Assembly (NCBI GenBank): GCA_000431015.1
Contig: HF986027.1
Location: 13,148 to 66,029, forward strand
Length of the DNA stretch: 52,882 nt
DNA from: Alistipes sp. CAG:514
GTDB lineage: Bacteria; Bacteroidota; Bacteroidia; Bacteroidales; UBA932
Reading direction: 5' to 3'
Numbering within the stretch: position 1 is the first letter of the stretch; each line of letters starts with the position of its first letter. Positions 1-6,852 of the stretch are shown here, one piece after another. The position numbers and the translations under genes were made by a program. The notes under the pieces were generated by a model. That model was not told the origin of the DNA and made no database searches. It saw only the letters and a list, made by a program, of their open reading frames with translations.

Positions 1-1
1 A

Positions 2-760
2 TTCCTGCAGGAGCATCCGAACGCCAACCTGCTGGTCGGGGCATCGTCGAGGACTTATCTGAAAAGGGCGCTGAGGCCTTCGCACACTGCCAGGCGCGCC
101 GGCAACGGAGTGTGGATGGAATCGCACAACTCGGCCTTGATGCTGGACGCGTTCAGCTCTCCGGAATTGTTCCACAAAAGCAGATTGGTCGTGGGCGTGG
201 AGATGACACCTTACCCCGCATTCTTCTGTAAGATAGACGATTGGCTCGGCGGTGTGATGGGGCGTTGCATCGGCCAGAAAGAGATCGGCCCGCTGCATTT
301 CAATGAATATGTCCGCGACTCCACCGCGGGGGATTCTTCCGTCTCGGTGAGCGAGACCATCCCCGTCGGGTGCGCGGTCTGCTATGAGTCCGTCTACGGC
401 GAGTATTGCACTGAATATGTCCGCAATGGCGCCCGTCTTCTGACCGTGATCACCAACGACGCCTGGTGGGGCGACACCCCGGGCTACGTGCAGCACCTGT
501 CATATTCATGCCTCCGGGCCATAGAGACGCGCCGCTGGATCGCCCGCAGCGCCAACACCGGTATTTCGGCCATCATCGATCCTTCAGGGAAAGTGGTGAG
601 CCACACATCCTGGTGGCAGCCGGAGGTTCTGAAAGGCAAGGTCGGTCTAAGTGACGGGAAGACTTTCTTCGTGCTGCACGGTGACTTCATAGGCCGTCTC
701 GCCACCCTGATGGCCGCCCTTATCCTGCTCGCCACCCTCGTCCGCCGCTTTACACGGTAG
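2..760 (+). CDS. lnt: Apolipoprotein N-acyltransferase, C-terminal part (5' end outside window)
   Basis: Inner-membrane enzyme that adds the third acyl chain to the N-terminal cysteine of lipoproteins, using phospholipid as donor. Only the C-terminal nitrilase-like (CN hydrolase) half is present; the frame is open from base 2, so the start and the N-terminal membrane helices lie upstream. Visible are the Lys-bearing stretch KSRLVVGVE (equivalent to the family's K-x-x-LVPFGE), the nucleophile region VGCAVCYESVYGE with the catalytic Cys in CYES, then TNDAWWGDTPG and the ARSANTGISAIIDPSG strand. The last 25 residues form a hydrophobic helix ending in basic residues, matching the C-terminal membrane anchor of Lnt. 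The many SpII lipoproteins in this window are its expected substrates. The family call is firm; the symbol rests on the catalytic domain and the C-terminal anchor. Confidence 0.9.
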   Translation, partial: FLQEHPNANLLVGASSRTYLKRALRPSHTARRAGNGVWMESHNSALMLDAFSSPELFHKSRLVVGVEMTPYPAFFCKIDDWLGGVMGRCIGQKEIGPLHFNEYVRDSTAGDSSVSVSETIPVGCAVCYESVYGEYCTEYVRNGARLLTVITNDAWWGDTPGYVQHLSYSCLRAIETRRWIARSANTGISAIIDPSGKVVSHTSWWQPEVLKGKVGLSDGKTFFVLHGDFIGRLATLMAALILLATLVRRFTR

Positions 761-848
761 GCGCTTCCGGCGCAGGGATTCCAAGCCGCTTGGACACGCC
801 GCCCGGCGACCGAAGACAGGAAGCCCGCCCGCTCTTAAGGACACAAAA

Positions 849-874
849 AAAGGGGACTAGATCCTGTCCCCTTT
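849..874 (-). terminator. Rho-independent terminator of rng
   Basis: On the minus strand AAAGGGGAC pairs with GTCCCCTTT (arms 866-874 and 849-857) and is followed by a T run (complement of the A run at 845-851). The stem overlaps the last codons and the stop of rng, an economical arrangement. Confidence 0.8.
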
Positions 875-2428
875 CTCATCATAAAGTTCATTTTGCAGAA
901 CGGTGAAGTCGGTGACCTCCACGAGGTCGATCCGACACTTGTACTTCTTCTTCCATTTCCCGAGGAAGGATTTGTCCGAGAGCATGGATGCTCCACGTTT
1001 CAGGTAAGCGCCCAGAATCGGGCTGACCTTAAGTGTAAGGACTGTCTTTCCATGCTCCACGCAGTAGGCGATGTTGCGCTCGATCTGTTCGTCGATCACG
1101 ACACTGGACGAGATCTTGCCGGTGCCGTGGCACAAAGGACAGACCTCGGCTGTGTTGATCTCGGTCACAGGGCGGATTCTCTGCCGGGTGATCTGCATCA
1201 GCCCGAACTTGGTGAGAGGCAGCACGTTGTGCTTTGCTCTGTCGCTTTCCATGAGTGTTTGCATGTACTTGTGCAGCTCATTGCGATGCTCGCCGGAGGC
1301 CATGTCGATGAAATCGACGATGATGATGCCTCCCATGTCTCTCAGCCTCAGCTGTCTGGCGATCTCCTCGGCGGCGATCTTGTTGACCTCGAAGGTGTTC
1401 TCCTCCTGATCGGCGGTCTTCGCCCTGATGCCGCTGTTCACATCGATCACATTCAGAGCCTCTGTCGTCTCGATGACCAGATAGGCTCCCTGCTTCATCG
1501 GCACCACCTTGCCGAACGAACTCTTGATCTGTCTTGTGACCTCGAAGTGGTCGAAGATCGGATCCTTTCCGTTGTACAGCTTCACGATCTTTTCCTGATC
1601 CGGAGAGATCAAGGAAATATACTTCTTAGTCTCCTCGTAGATGTTCTCGTTGTTGACGTAGATGTTTGAGAACGAGTCGTTCAGGAGATCCCGGAGGATA
1701 GTGGTGGTCTTGCTGTACTCGGTGAAGAGCAGTTGAATGCCTTTAGACTTGGCGACTTTCTTCCATGATGACTCCCATTTCTCGATGAGAGACTTAAGCT
1801 CAGCCACAAGCACCGCGGCTTTCTTGCCCTCGGCGGCTGTGCGGATGATGGCTCCGTAGTTCTTTGGAAGAATGCTTCTGACAAGCGTCTCAAGCCTTCT
1901 TTTCTCCTCTTTCGAGGAAATCTTTTGGGAAATGCTCACCTTCTCTGCGAAGGGAATCAGTACAATGTTGCGTCCTGCCAATGAAATTTCCGCTGTCAGT
2001 CTTGATCCTTTGGTGGAGATCGGTTCCTTGACAATCTGCACTATCATCATCTGGCCGGGCTTCAGCACGTTCTCGATGCGGCCTTCCTTCTCAAGGACAG
2101 GGCCGATCTTGATGCCGGAATAGAGGGCGTCCAGGTTCGTGTTCGGATTGCTCTTTTTCACGAACTCGTCGAACGCGGTGAAATAGAACCCCAGATCCAG
2201 ATAGTGTACGAATGCTTCCTTCTTGTCACCGATGTCCACAAAGGCAGCGTTGAGCGCAGGAAGAATCTTCTTCACTTTCCCCAGGTAGACATCCCCGACG
2301 GAAAAACTGTGCCCCTTGCTGGACTCTTTGTTGAGTTCAATCAGCCGATGGTTTTCCATCAAGGCGATGTGAACTTCGGTCGATGTGACATCGACAATCA
2401 AATCTTTCTCAGATTTTTCTGACTCCAT
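857..2428 (-). CDS. rng: Ribonuclease G/E family endoribonuclease
   Basis: Single-strand endoribonuclease of the RNase E/G family, acting in rRNA 5'-end maturation and mRNA turnover. At 523 residues it has RNase G length, without the long degradosome scaffold of RNase E. An S1 RNA-binding domain spans about residues 42-140 (VGDVYLGKVKKILPALNAAF), interrupted by an insert typical of Bacteroidota members. The Mg2+-binding catalytic aspartates sit in NVIDVNSG (326-333) and IVDFIDM (370-376), and the zinc-link motif CPLCHGTGK begins at residue 430. It is preceded on the same strand by the mS38-like gene and HU, but a terminator lies between, so it probably has its own promoter. No oddities seen. 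Confident for the family; rng rather than rne rests on length. Confidence 0.94.
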   Translation of the reverse strand: MESEKSEKDLIVDVTSTEVHIALMENHRLIELNKESSKGHSFSVGDVYLGKVKKILPALNAAFVDIGDKKEAFVHYLDLGFYFTAFDEFVKKSNPNTNLDALYSGIKIGPVLEKEGRIENVLKPGQMMIVQIVKEPISTKGSRLTAEISLAGRNIVLIPFAEKVSISQKISSKEEKRRLETLVRSILPKNYGAIIRTAAEGKKAAVLVAELKSLIEKWESSWKKVAKSKGIQLLFTEYSKTTTILRDLLNDSFSNIYVNNENIYEETKKYISLISPDQEKIVKLYNGKDPIFDHFEVTRQIKSSFGKVVPMKQGAYLVIETTEALNVIDVNSGIRAKTADQEENTFEVNKIAAEEIARQLRLRDMGGIIIVDFIDMASGEHRNELHKYMQTLMESDRAKHNVLPLTKFGLMQITRQRIRPVTEINTAEVCPLCHGTGKISSSVVIDEQIERNIAYCVEHGKTVLTLKVSPILGAYLKRGASMLSDKSFLGKWKKKYKCRIDLVEVTDFTVLQNELYDEKGDRI

Positions 2429-2492
2429 AAGGAAATAACAATGGTAATAAGATAACTCGGCGCTCTGGCCGGTTTATTCTTCAACGCTAACC

Positions 2493-2524
2493 AAAAAAAG
2501 GCTGTCCGGCACTTCCGGTCAGCC
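2493..2524 (-). terminator. Rho-independent terminator downstream of the mS38-like small gene
   Basis: On the minus strand GGCTG-A-CCGG pairs with CCGG-A-CAGCC around a 5-nt loop, followed by seven T (A run at 2493-2499). It lies 43 nt past the stop of the 29-residue gene and separates it from rng. Confidence 0.8.
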
Positions 2525-2566
2525 CTTTTCTTCTAGCAGACTGCTAAAATGGCAGGCACAGAAGCA

Positions 2567-2656
2567 CTACTTCTTCTTGTGTCTGTTCTTGCGCAAGCGT
2601 TTTTTACGCTTGTGCGTCGACATCTTATGTCTCTTTCTCTTTTTTCCGCTTGGCAT
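2567..2656 (-). CDS. 29-residue basic protein of the AURKAIP1/COX24 (mS38-like) family
   Basis: Very short gene. It encodes MPSGKKRKRHKMSTHKRKKR followed by LRKNRHKKK, 29 residues of which more than half are Lys, Arg or His. Small proteins with the HKM..HKRKKRLRKNRHKKK pattern are conserved in Bacteroidota and annotated as AURKAIP1/COX24-domain proteins, the family of mitochondrial ribosomal protein mS38 and mycobacterial bS22, which thread a basic helix into small-subunit rRNA. I infer a ribosome-bound role; nothing here proves it. It starts 19 nt after the HU stop on the same strand and is followed by a terminator, so the two are probably co-transcribed from the HU promoter. Gene prediction often misses it because of its size. 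Confidence 0.85.
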   Translation of the reverse strand: MPSGKKRKRHKMSTHKRKKRLRKNRHKKK

Positions 2657-2675
2657 AATAAAAGAAATTTAAAAA

Positions 2676-2957
2676 TTATTTCTCCTCCTTTACAGCGTTC
2701 ACGAACACCTTTGCTGGCTTGAAAGCCGGGATGTCGTGTGCAGGGATGGTCATTGTTGTCTTCTTGGTGATGTTCCTGGCTGCCTTCTGGGCTCTGTGCT
2801 TTACGATGAAGCTGCCGAATCCGCGAAGATAGACAGGCTCCTTTCTGACGATGGAACCCTTTACGGTCTCCATGAAAGCCTCGATTACAGACTGAACTGC
2901 GATTTTTTCGATACCGGTTGACTTTGCAACCTCATTCACGATTTCTGCCTTTGTCAT
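2676..2957 (-). CDS. HU/IHF family DNA-binding protein
   Basis: Nucleoid-associated histone-like protein of 93 residues that bends and compacts DNA as a dimer. Residues 1-45 form the helical dimerisation part (MTKAEIVNEVAKSTGIEK onward). The beta-arm region begins with LRGFGSFIVKHRAQK, where GFGSF is the family hallmark, and the arm tip carries IPAHDIPAFKPAKVF (the usual IPA..V.F.PGK segment, here AFKPAK). The ATG start lies about 55 nt downstream of a well-formed Bacteroidota promoter. It heads a two-gene unit with the mS38-like gene. It could be HU or an IHF-like paralogue; sequence alone does not decide. Confidence 0.95.
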   Translation of the reverse strand: MTKAEIVNEVAKSTGIEKIAVQSVIEAFMETVKGSIVRKEPVYLRGFGSFIVKHRAQKAARNITKKTTMTIPAHDIPAFKPAKVFVNAVKEEK

Positions 2958-3017
2958 AATATCTATATTAATATATTAAGAATTATCTAAATAGTACTCA
3001 AAGTTCGTTTGAGGATG

Positions 3018-3048
3018 CAAAAATAGACTTATTTTTTTAATATTCAAA
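3018..3048 (-). promoter_or_regulatory. Bacteroidota-type promoter for the HU gene
   Basis: On the minus strand TTTG (complement of 3045-3048) is followed after exactly 19 nt by TATTTTTG (complement of 3018-3025), matching the -33 TTTG / -7 TAnnTTTG consensus. Transcription should begin near 3012. A small inverted repeat CTCAAA...TTTGAG (2997-3013) sits at the predicted 5' end of the transcript. Confidence 0.7.
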
Positions 3049-3065
3049 ATCATATAGATAAATTG

Positions 3066-3102
3066 TTGACCATATTTTTCTGGCACGGTGATTGACCATA
3101 TT
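3066..3102 (+). repeat. Direct repeat TTGACCATATT, two copies 26 bp apart
   Basis: TTGACCATATT occurs at 3066-3076 and again at 3092-3102, in the divergent region between HU and lon. A pair of identical 11-mers upstream of the lon promoter suggests a regulator binding site, but no family is indicated. Confidence 0.5.
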
Positions 3103-3130
3103 CACGGATGCGTTTTGGATCGGGATTAAT

Positions 3131-3145
3131 CTGCCAATTTGGCAG
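3131..3145. promoter_or_regulatory. Perfect palindrome CTGCCAA-T-TTGGCAG over the lon promoter
   Basis: A 7-1-7 inverted repeat with no mismatch, 31 bp before the lon start codon. Its centre contains TTTG (3138-3141), which with TTAAATTG (3162-3169, 20 nt later) makes a plausible -33/-7 pair for lon. A dimeric regulator bound here would cover the -33 element. This is inferred from symmetry and position only. Confidence 0.55.
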
Positions 3146-3175
3146 ACGGCACTCGGTTGTTTTAAATTGGACATT

Positions 3176-5587
3176 ATGATTACAGATAATAATAAGGACA
3201 TTTTCTTCCCGGCAGGTACCGCGGAAGTGAACATAATCCCTGTCATGCAGGGGGAGGATCAGATGAAGGTTGACGCAGGCGATCTGCCTGACACATTGCC
3301 TGTTCTGGCGTTGAGGAACGCGGTGATCTTCCCGGGTATGGTCTATCCTGTCACGATAGGCCGCCGGAAATCCATCACCCTGATCAAGGATGCGGAGAAG
3401 CGCGACTCCTTCATCGGAGCCGTGCCGCAGGTGGATGTCACGGTGGAGGAGCCGGAGGAAAGGGATCTCTATGAATATGGCACCGTCTGCCGCATCATGA
3501 AGGTTCTTGAGATGCCGGACGGCACGATCACTGCCATCCTCCAGGGCATCAAGCGCCTGCGTCTTGACGGTGTCATCTCCTACGAGCCTTACATCACGGC
3601 GAGGGTGAAGTACATCGAGGACATTGTCCCTGAGAATGACAACAGCACGAAGATGATAGCGGAGTCGCTCAAGGAGAAAGCCTCCGTCATCATCAAGTCC
3701 TCGTCCTTCGCTCCGAAGGAGGCCGTGGGGGCCTTGAAATCCATCGACAACTATGCGTTTCTTGTCAACTTCATCGCGACGACGGTGGAGGTCGAGAACT
3801 TCTTTGAGAAGGTGCAGCTTCTTGGCGTTGATGATGTTACCGTGAGGGCGATGAAGCTCTTGCAGGTTCTGGACACGCAGATCCAGCTGCTTAAGATCAA
3901 GCAGGAGATCAACCAGAAGGTGAAGAGCGACATCGACCAGCAGCAGAGGGAATACTACCTCAACAACCAGCTACGTACCATCCAGGAGGAACTTGGAATG
4001 GACGAGGAGGAGGAATTTGAGAGGCTCCGCGCGAAGTCGAAGACCAAGAAGTGGCCGGAGGCCGTTGGCAAGCAGTTCGAGAAGGAGCTGGCCAAGCTGG
4101 AGAAGTACAATCCGTCCTCGCCGGACTACAGCATCCAGTACAACTACATAGAGTTCATGCTTGACCTGCCTTGGGGCGAGATGTCGAAGGACAACCTTGA
4201 CCTCAAGCATGCGCAGAAGGTTCTCGACAGCGACCACTACGGCCTTGACACAGTGAAGGAAAGGATCATCGAGTACCTTGCCGTCCTCAAGCTGAAGGGC
4301 AACATGAAGTCTCCGATTCTCTGCCTCTACGGCCCTCCGGGAGTCGGCAAGACCAGCCTCGGAAAGTCGGTCGCCAAGGCTCTCGGCAGGAAATATGTCA
4401 GGATAGCCCTCGGCGGCATGCACGACGAGGCGGAGCTCCGTGGCCATAGGAAAACCTACATCGGCGCTCTCCCTGGACGTATTCTGAACGGCATCAACAA
4501 GGCCGGGACATCCAATCCCGTCATCGTCCTTGACGAGATCGACAAGGTGGGCAACGACTACAAGGGCGACCCTTCGTCTGCTCTTCTGGAAGTACTTGAC
4601 CCGGAGCAGAATGTGGCGTTCCATGACAACTATCTGGACATTGACTACGACCTGTCGAACGTCCTGTTCATCACCACGGCCAACAACATCTCCACGATCC
4701 AGTCGGCGCTTCTTGACAGGATGGAGCTGATCAACGTCACCGGCTACCTTGCCGAGGAGAAGATGGAGATCGCCAAGCGTTATCTGGTGCCTAAGCAGCT
4801 GGAGGAGCATGGAATAGGCAAGAAGGAACTCCGCATCGACAAGGCGGCGCTGGAGAGGATCATCGATGAGTATACCCGCGAGTCCGGAGTCCGCGGCCTT
4901 GAGAAGCAGATCGCCAAGATAGCGCGTGTGACTGCCAAGAAGATCGCCCTGGGCGAGAACTATCCGTCTGTCATCAAGAAGGAGCATCTTAAGGAATATC
5001 TCGGACTGCCGACCAATTTCCATGACCTGCAGAAGGGCAACGAGGCTCCGGGAGTGGTCACGGGGCTGGCCTGGACCCAGATGGGCGGCGAGATACTGTT
5101 CGTGGAGAGTTCTGTCAGCGGAGGCAAGGGTGTCATGACGATGACCGGCAACCTCGGCGATGTGATGAAGGAGTCCGCCACGATCGCCTACCAGTACATC
5201 AAGGCCCATCCTCAGCTTGCCAAAATGACATACGAGGACTTCGGGGCAAAGGACATCCACGTCCATGTGCCGGAGGGAGCCGTACCGAAGGACGGCCCGT
5301 CAGCAGGTATCACAATGGTCAGCTCAATGGTCTCCGCCCTTCGCGGCGAGTCCGTGAGGCCGGGAGTCGCCATGACCGGCGAGATGACGCTCAGAGGCCG
5401 TGTGCTTCCTGTCGGCGGCATCAAGGAGAAGATCCTCGCGGCGAAGAGGGCCGGAGTCACCGAGATCGTGATCTCGGAGGACAACCGCAAGGATGTCGAG
5501 GACATCAAGCCGGTCTACGTGGAAGGCCTTTCGTTCCACTACGTCAAGAACATTGACGACGTGATAGCGTACATATTCAAAGATTAA
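3176..5587 (+). CDS. lon: ATP-dependent Lon protease
   Basis: Cytoplasmic ATP-dependent serine protease that degrades misfolded and regulatory proteins. From the ATG at 3176 it has 803 residues. The order is: N-terminal substrate-binding LON domain (LPVLALRNAVIFPGMVYPV), coiled linker, AAA+ ATPase with Walker A GPPGVGKTS (about 386), Walker B VIVLDEIDKVG, then the protease domain with catalytic Ser in KDGPSAGIT (about 709) and Lys in GGIKEKIL (about 750). A longer frame opens at a TTG at 3092, but the 3176 start gives the usual Bacteroidota N-terminus ending in a VNIIPV-type stretch before LPVLALRN. A later ATG at 3262 follows GGGGGAGGA and is a less likely alternative. It is divergent from HU, with a perfect palindrome over its promoter. 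Confidence 0.97.
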   Translation: MITDNNKDIFFPAGTAEVNIIPVMQGEDQMKVDAGDLPDTLPVLALRNAVIFPGMVYPVTIGRRKSITLIKDAEKRDSFIGAVPQVDVTVEEPEERDLYEYGTVCRIMKVLEMPDGTITAILQGIKRLRLDGVISYEPYITARVKYIEDIVPENDNSTKMIAESLKEKASVIIKSSSFAPKEAVGALKSIDNYAFLVNFIATTVEVENFFEKVQLLGVDDVTVRAMKLLQVLDTQIQLLKIKQEINQKVKSDIDQQQREYYLNNQLRTIQEELGMDEEEEFERLRAKSKTKKWPEAVGKQFEKELAKLEKYNPSSPDYSIQYNYIEFMLDLPWGEMSKDNLDLKHAQKVLDSDHYGLDTVKERIIEYLAVLKLKGNMKSPILCLYGPPGVGKTSLGKSVAKALGRKYVRIALGGMHDEAELRGHRKTYIGALPGRILNGINKAGTSNPVIVLDEIDKVGNDYKGDPSSALLEVLDPEQNVAFHDNYLDIDYDLSNVLFITTANNISTIQSALLDRMELINVTGYLAEEKMEIAKRYLVPKQLEEHGIGKKELRIDKAALERIIDEYTRESGVRGLEKQIAKIARVTAKKIALGENYPSVIKKEHLKEYLGLPTNFHDLQKGNEAPGVVTGLAWTQMGGEILFVESSVSGGKGVMTMTGNLGDVMKESATIAYQYIKAHPQLAKMTYEDFGAKDIHVHVPEGAVPKDGPSAGITMVSSMVSALRGESVRPGVAMTGEMTLRGRVLPVGGIKEKILAAKRAGVTEIVISEDNRKDVEDIKPVYVEGLSFHYVKNIDDVIAYIFKD

Positions 5588-5623
5588 TTTCTATCTTAGC
5601 GGTGCCATCAGGCTTGACATCTT

Positions 5624-6292
5624 ATGGACGTAAGGATAGAACAAAGTTGGAAAAAAGCGCTGCAAGGTGAGTTCGGGAAACCTTACTTTGCCGCGCTTTC
5701 GCGTTATCTCCATGAAGAGAAGGCGCAAGGGAAGGTCATATTCCCTCCCGGCCCCGAGATATTCAAGGCCTTCGAGCTGACTCCGGTGGATCAGGTCAAG
5801 GTCGTGATCCTTGGTCAGGATCCCTACCACGGCTACGGACAGGCGATGGGTCTTAGTTTCTCGGTGCCCGACAATGTGCCGGCCCCGCCGTCGCTCAAGA
5901 ACATATTCAAAGAGATAGAGAGCGATCTTGGAGTCAGCATGAGCGGCCGTCCGAACCTGGAGAGCTGGGCGCGCCAGGGAGTCCTGCTCCTGAACTCGAT
6001 CCTCACCGTGCGCTCCGGCGAGGCGGCTTCGCACAGCGGCATCGGCTGGCAGCAGTTCACGGATGCGGTGATCCGCTACATTTCGGAGAATTGCAATGGT
6101 GTGGTCTTCCTCCTGTGGGGCAACTACGCCAGAAGCAAGAGGGAGCTGATCGACACCTCACGGCACCATGTGCTGGAGGCCGCGCACCCGTCTCCGCTTG
6201 CCCGGGGAGCCTTTTTCGGCTGTCGGCATTTCTCTAAGACTAACGAGATCCTTGTCAGCGAGGGCAAGGCTCCGATCGACTGGCGGCTGTGA
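5624..6292 (+). CDS. ung: Uracil-DNA glycosylase
   Basis: Removes uracil from DNA to start base-excision repair. 222 residues, standard family-1 length. The water-activating motif GQDPYHGYGQ lies near residue 65, the uracil-binding LLLNSILTV stretch in the middle, and the DNA-intercalation loop HPSPLARGAFFGCRHFSKTN near residue 188. It starts 36 nt after lon on the same strand and may share its transcript, although a short intergenic gap is present. All catalytic motifs are intact. Confidence 0.96.
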   Translation: MDVRIEQSWKKALQGEFGKPYFAALSRYLHEEKAQGKVIFPPGPEIFKAFELTPVDQVKVVILGQDPYHGYGQAMGLSFSVPDNVPAPPSLKNIFKEIESDLGVSMSGRPNLESWARQGVLLLNSILTVRSGEAASHSGIGWQQFTDAVIRYISENCNGVVFLLWGNYARSKRELIDTSRHHVLEAAHPSPLARGAFFGCRHFSKTNEILVSEGKAPIDWRL

Positions 6293-6343
6293 CGGACTGC
6301 CGACGGCGGTCACGGTTTGGGAAGCGGCGGGATTGGCCGCGGA

Positions 6344-6376
6344 TTTGACAAGTTTGTTAACGACTACTTATTTTAG
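6344..6376 (+). promoter_or_regulatory. Candidate promoter for coaD
   Basis: TTTG (6344-6347) and TATTTTAG (6369-6376) are separated by 21 nt, one mismatch from the Bacteroidota -7 consensus. The coaD ATG follows at 6382, implying a very short leader. Confidence 0.45.
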
Positions 6377-6381
6377 TGCAA

Positions 6382-6852
6382 ATGAATCGCATAGCATTGT
6401 TTCCTGGGTCTTTTGATCCATTCACGGCAGGCCATCTGAACATCCTCACAAGGGCCTTGACCATCTTCGACGAGGTTATCGTGGCCGTGGGAATCAATCA
6501 GGACAAGCGCGGCTTCTTCACGATGGAGCAGCGTGAGGACATCATCCGTCAGGCCACAAAAGGCATTGACGGTGTTAGAATCATTCATTATGAAGGCCTT
6601 ACCATCGACATCTGCCGCGAACTCGGTGTCCGCCACATTGTCAGGGGAGTAAGGAATATGACGGATTTCGACAACGAGCAGGCGATCGCTGACGCGAACC
6701 GCCATCTGGCTCCCGAAGTGGACACCATCATCATACCTACCGCCCAAGGCTATTCGCACATCTCCTCATCCGCCGTCCGTGACGTTGTACGCCACCACGG
6801 CGATCTGTCGCAGTTCATCCCTAAGGGAGTCTCTTTGCCGGAGGTAAGATGA
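6382..6852 (+). CDS. coaD: Phosphopantetheine adenylyltransferase
   Basis: Transfers AMP from ATP to 4'-phosphopantetheine, the penultimate step of coenzyme A synthesis. 156 residues from the ATG at 6382 (an upstream GTG at 6376 adds two residues and would sit in the -7 box). The nucleotidyltransferase signature ALFPGSFDPFTAGHLN contains the nucleotide-binding T-x-G-H, and VRGVRNMTDFDNE carries the family's substrate-binding RGxR-x-x-x-D-F-x-E stretch; SSSAVRDVVRHHGD is the C-terminal ISSS-type loop. The final codons overlap the next gene by 4 nt (ATGA), so the two are translationally coupled. Confidence 0.96.
   Translation: MNRIALFPGSFDPFTAGHLNILTRALTIFDEVIVAVGINQDKRGFFTMEQREDIIRQATKGIDGVRIIHYEGLTIDICRELGVRHIVRGVRNMTDFDNEQAIADANRHLAPEVDTIIIPTAQGYSHISSSAVRDVVRHHGDLSQFIPKGVSLPEVR

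Noticed and set aside
3971..5266. Long open frame antisense to lon (431 codons)
   Set aside because: Lon is certain on the plus strand; the antisense frame is a by-product of codon bias and has no family features. The same holds for frames opposite argG (51609-52745) and opposite the MFS/DUF4434 genes (30792-32207).
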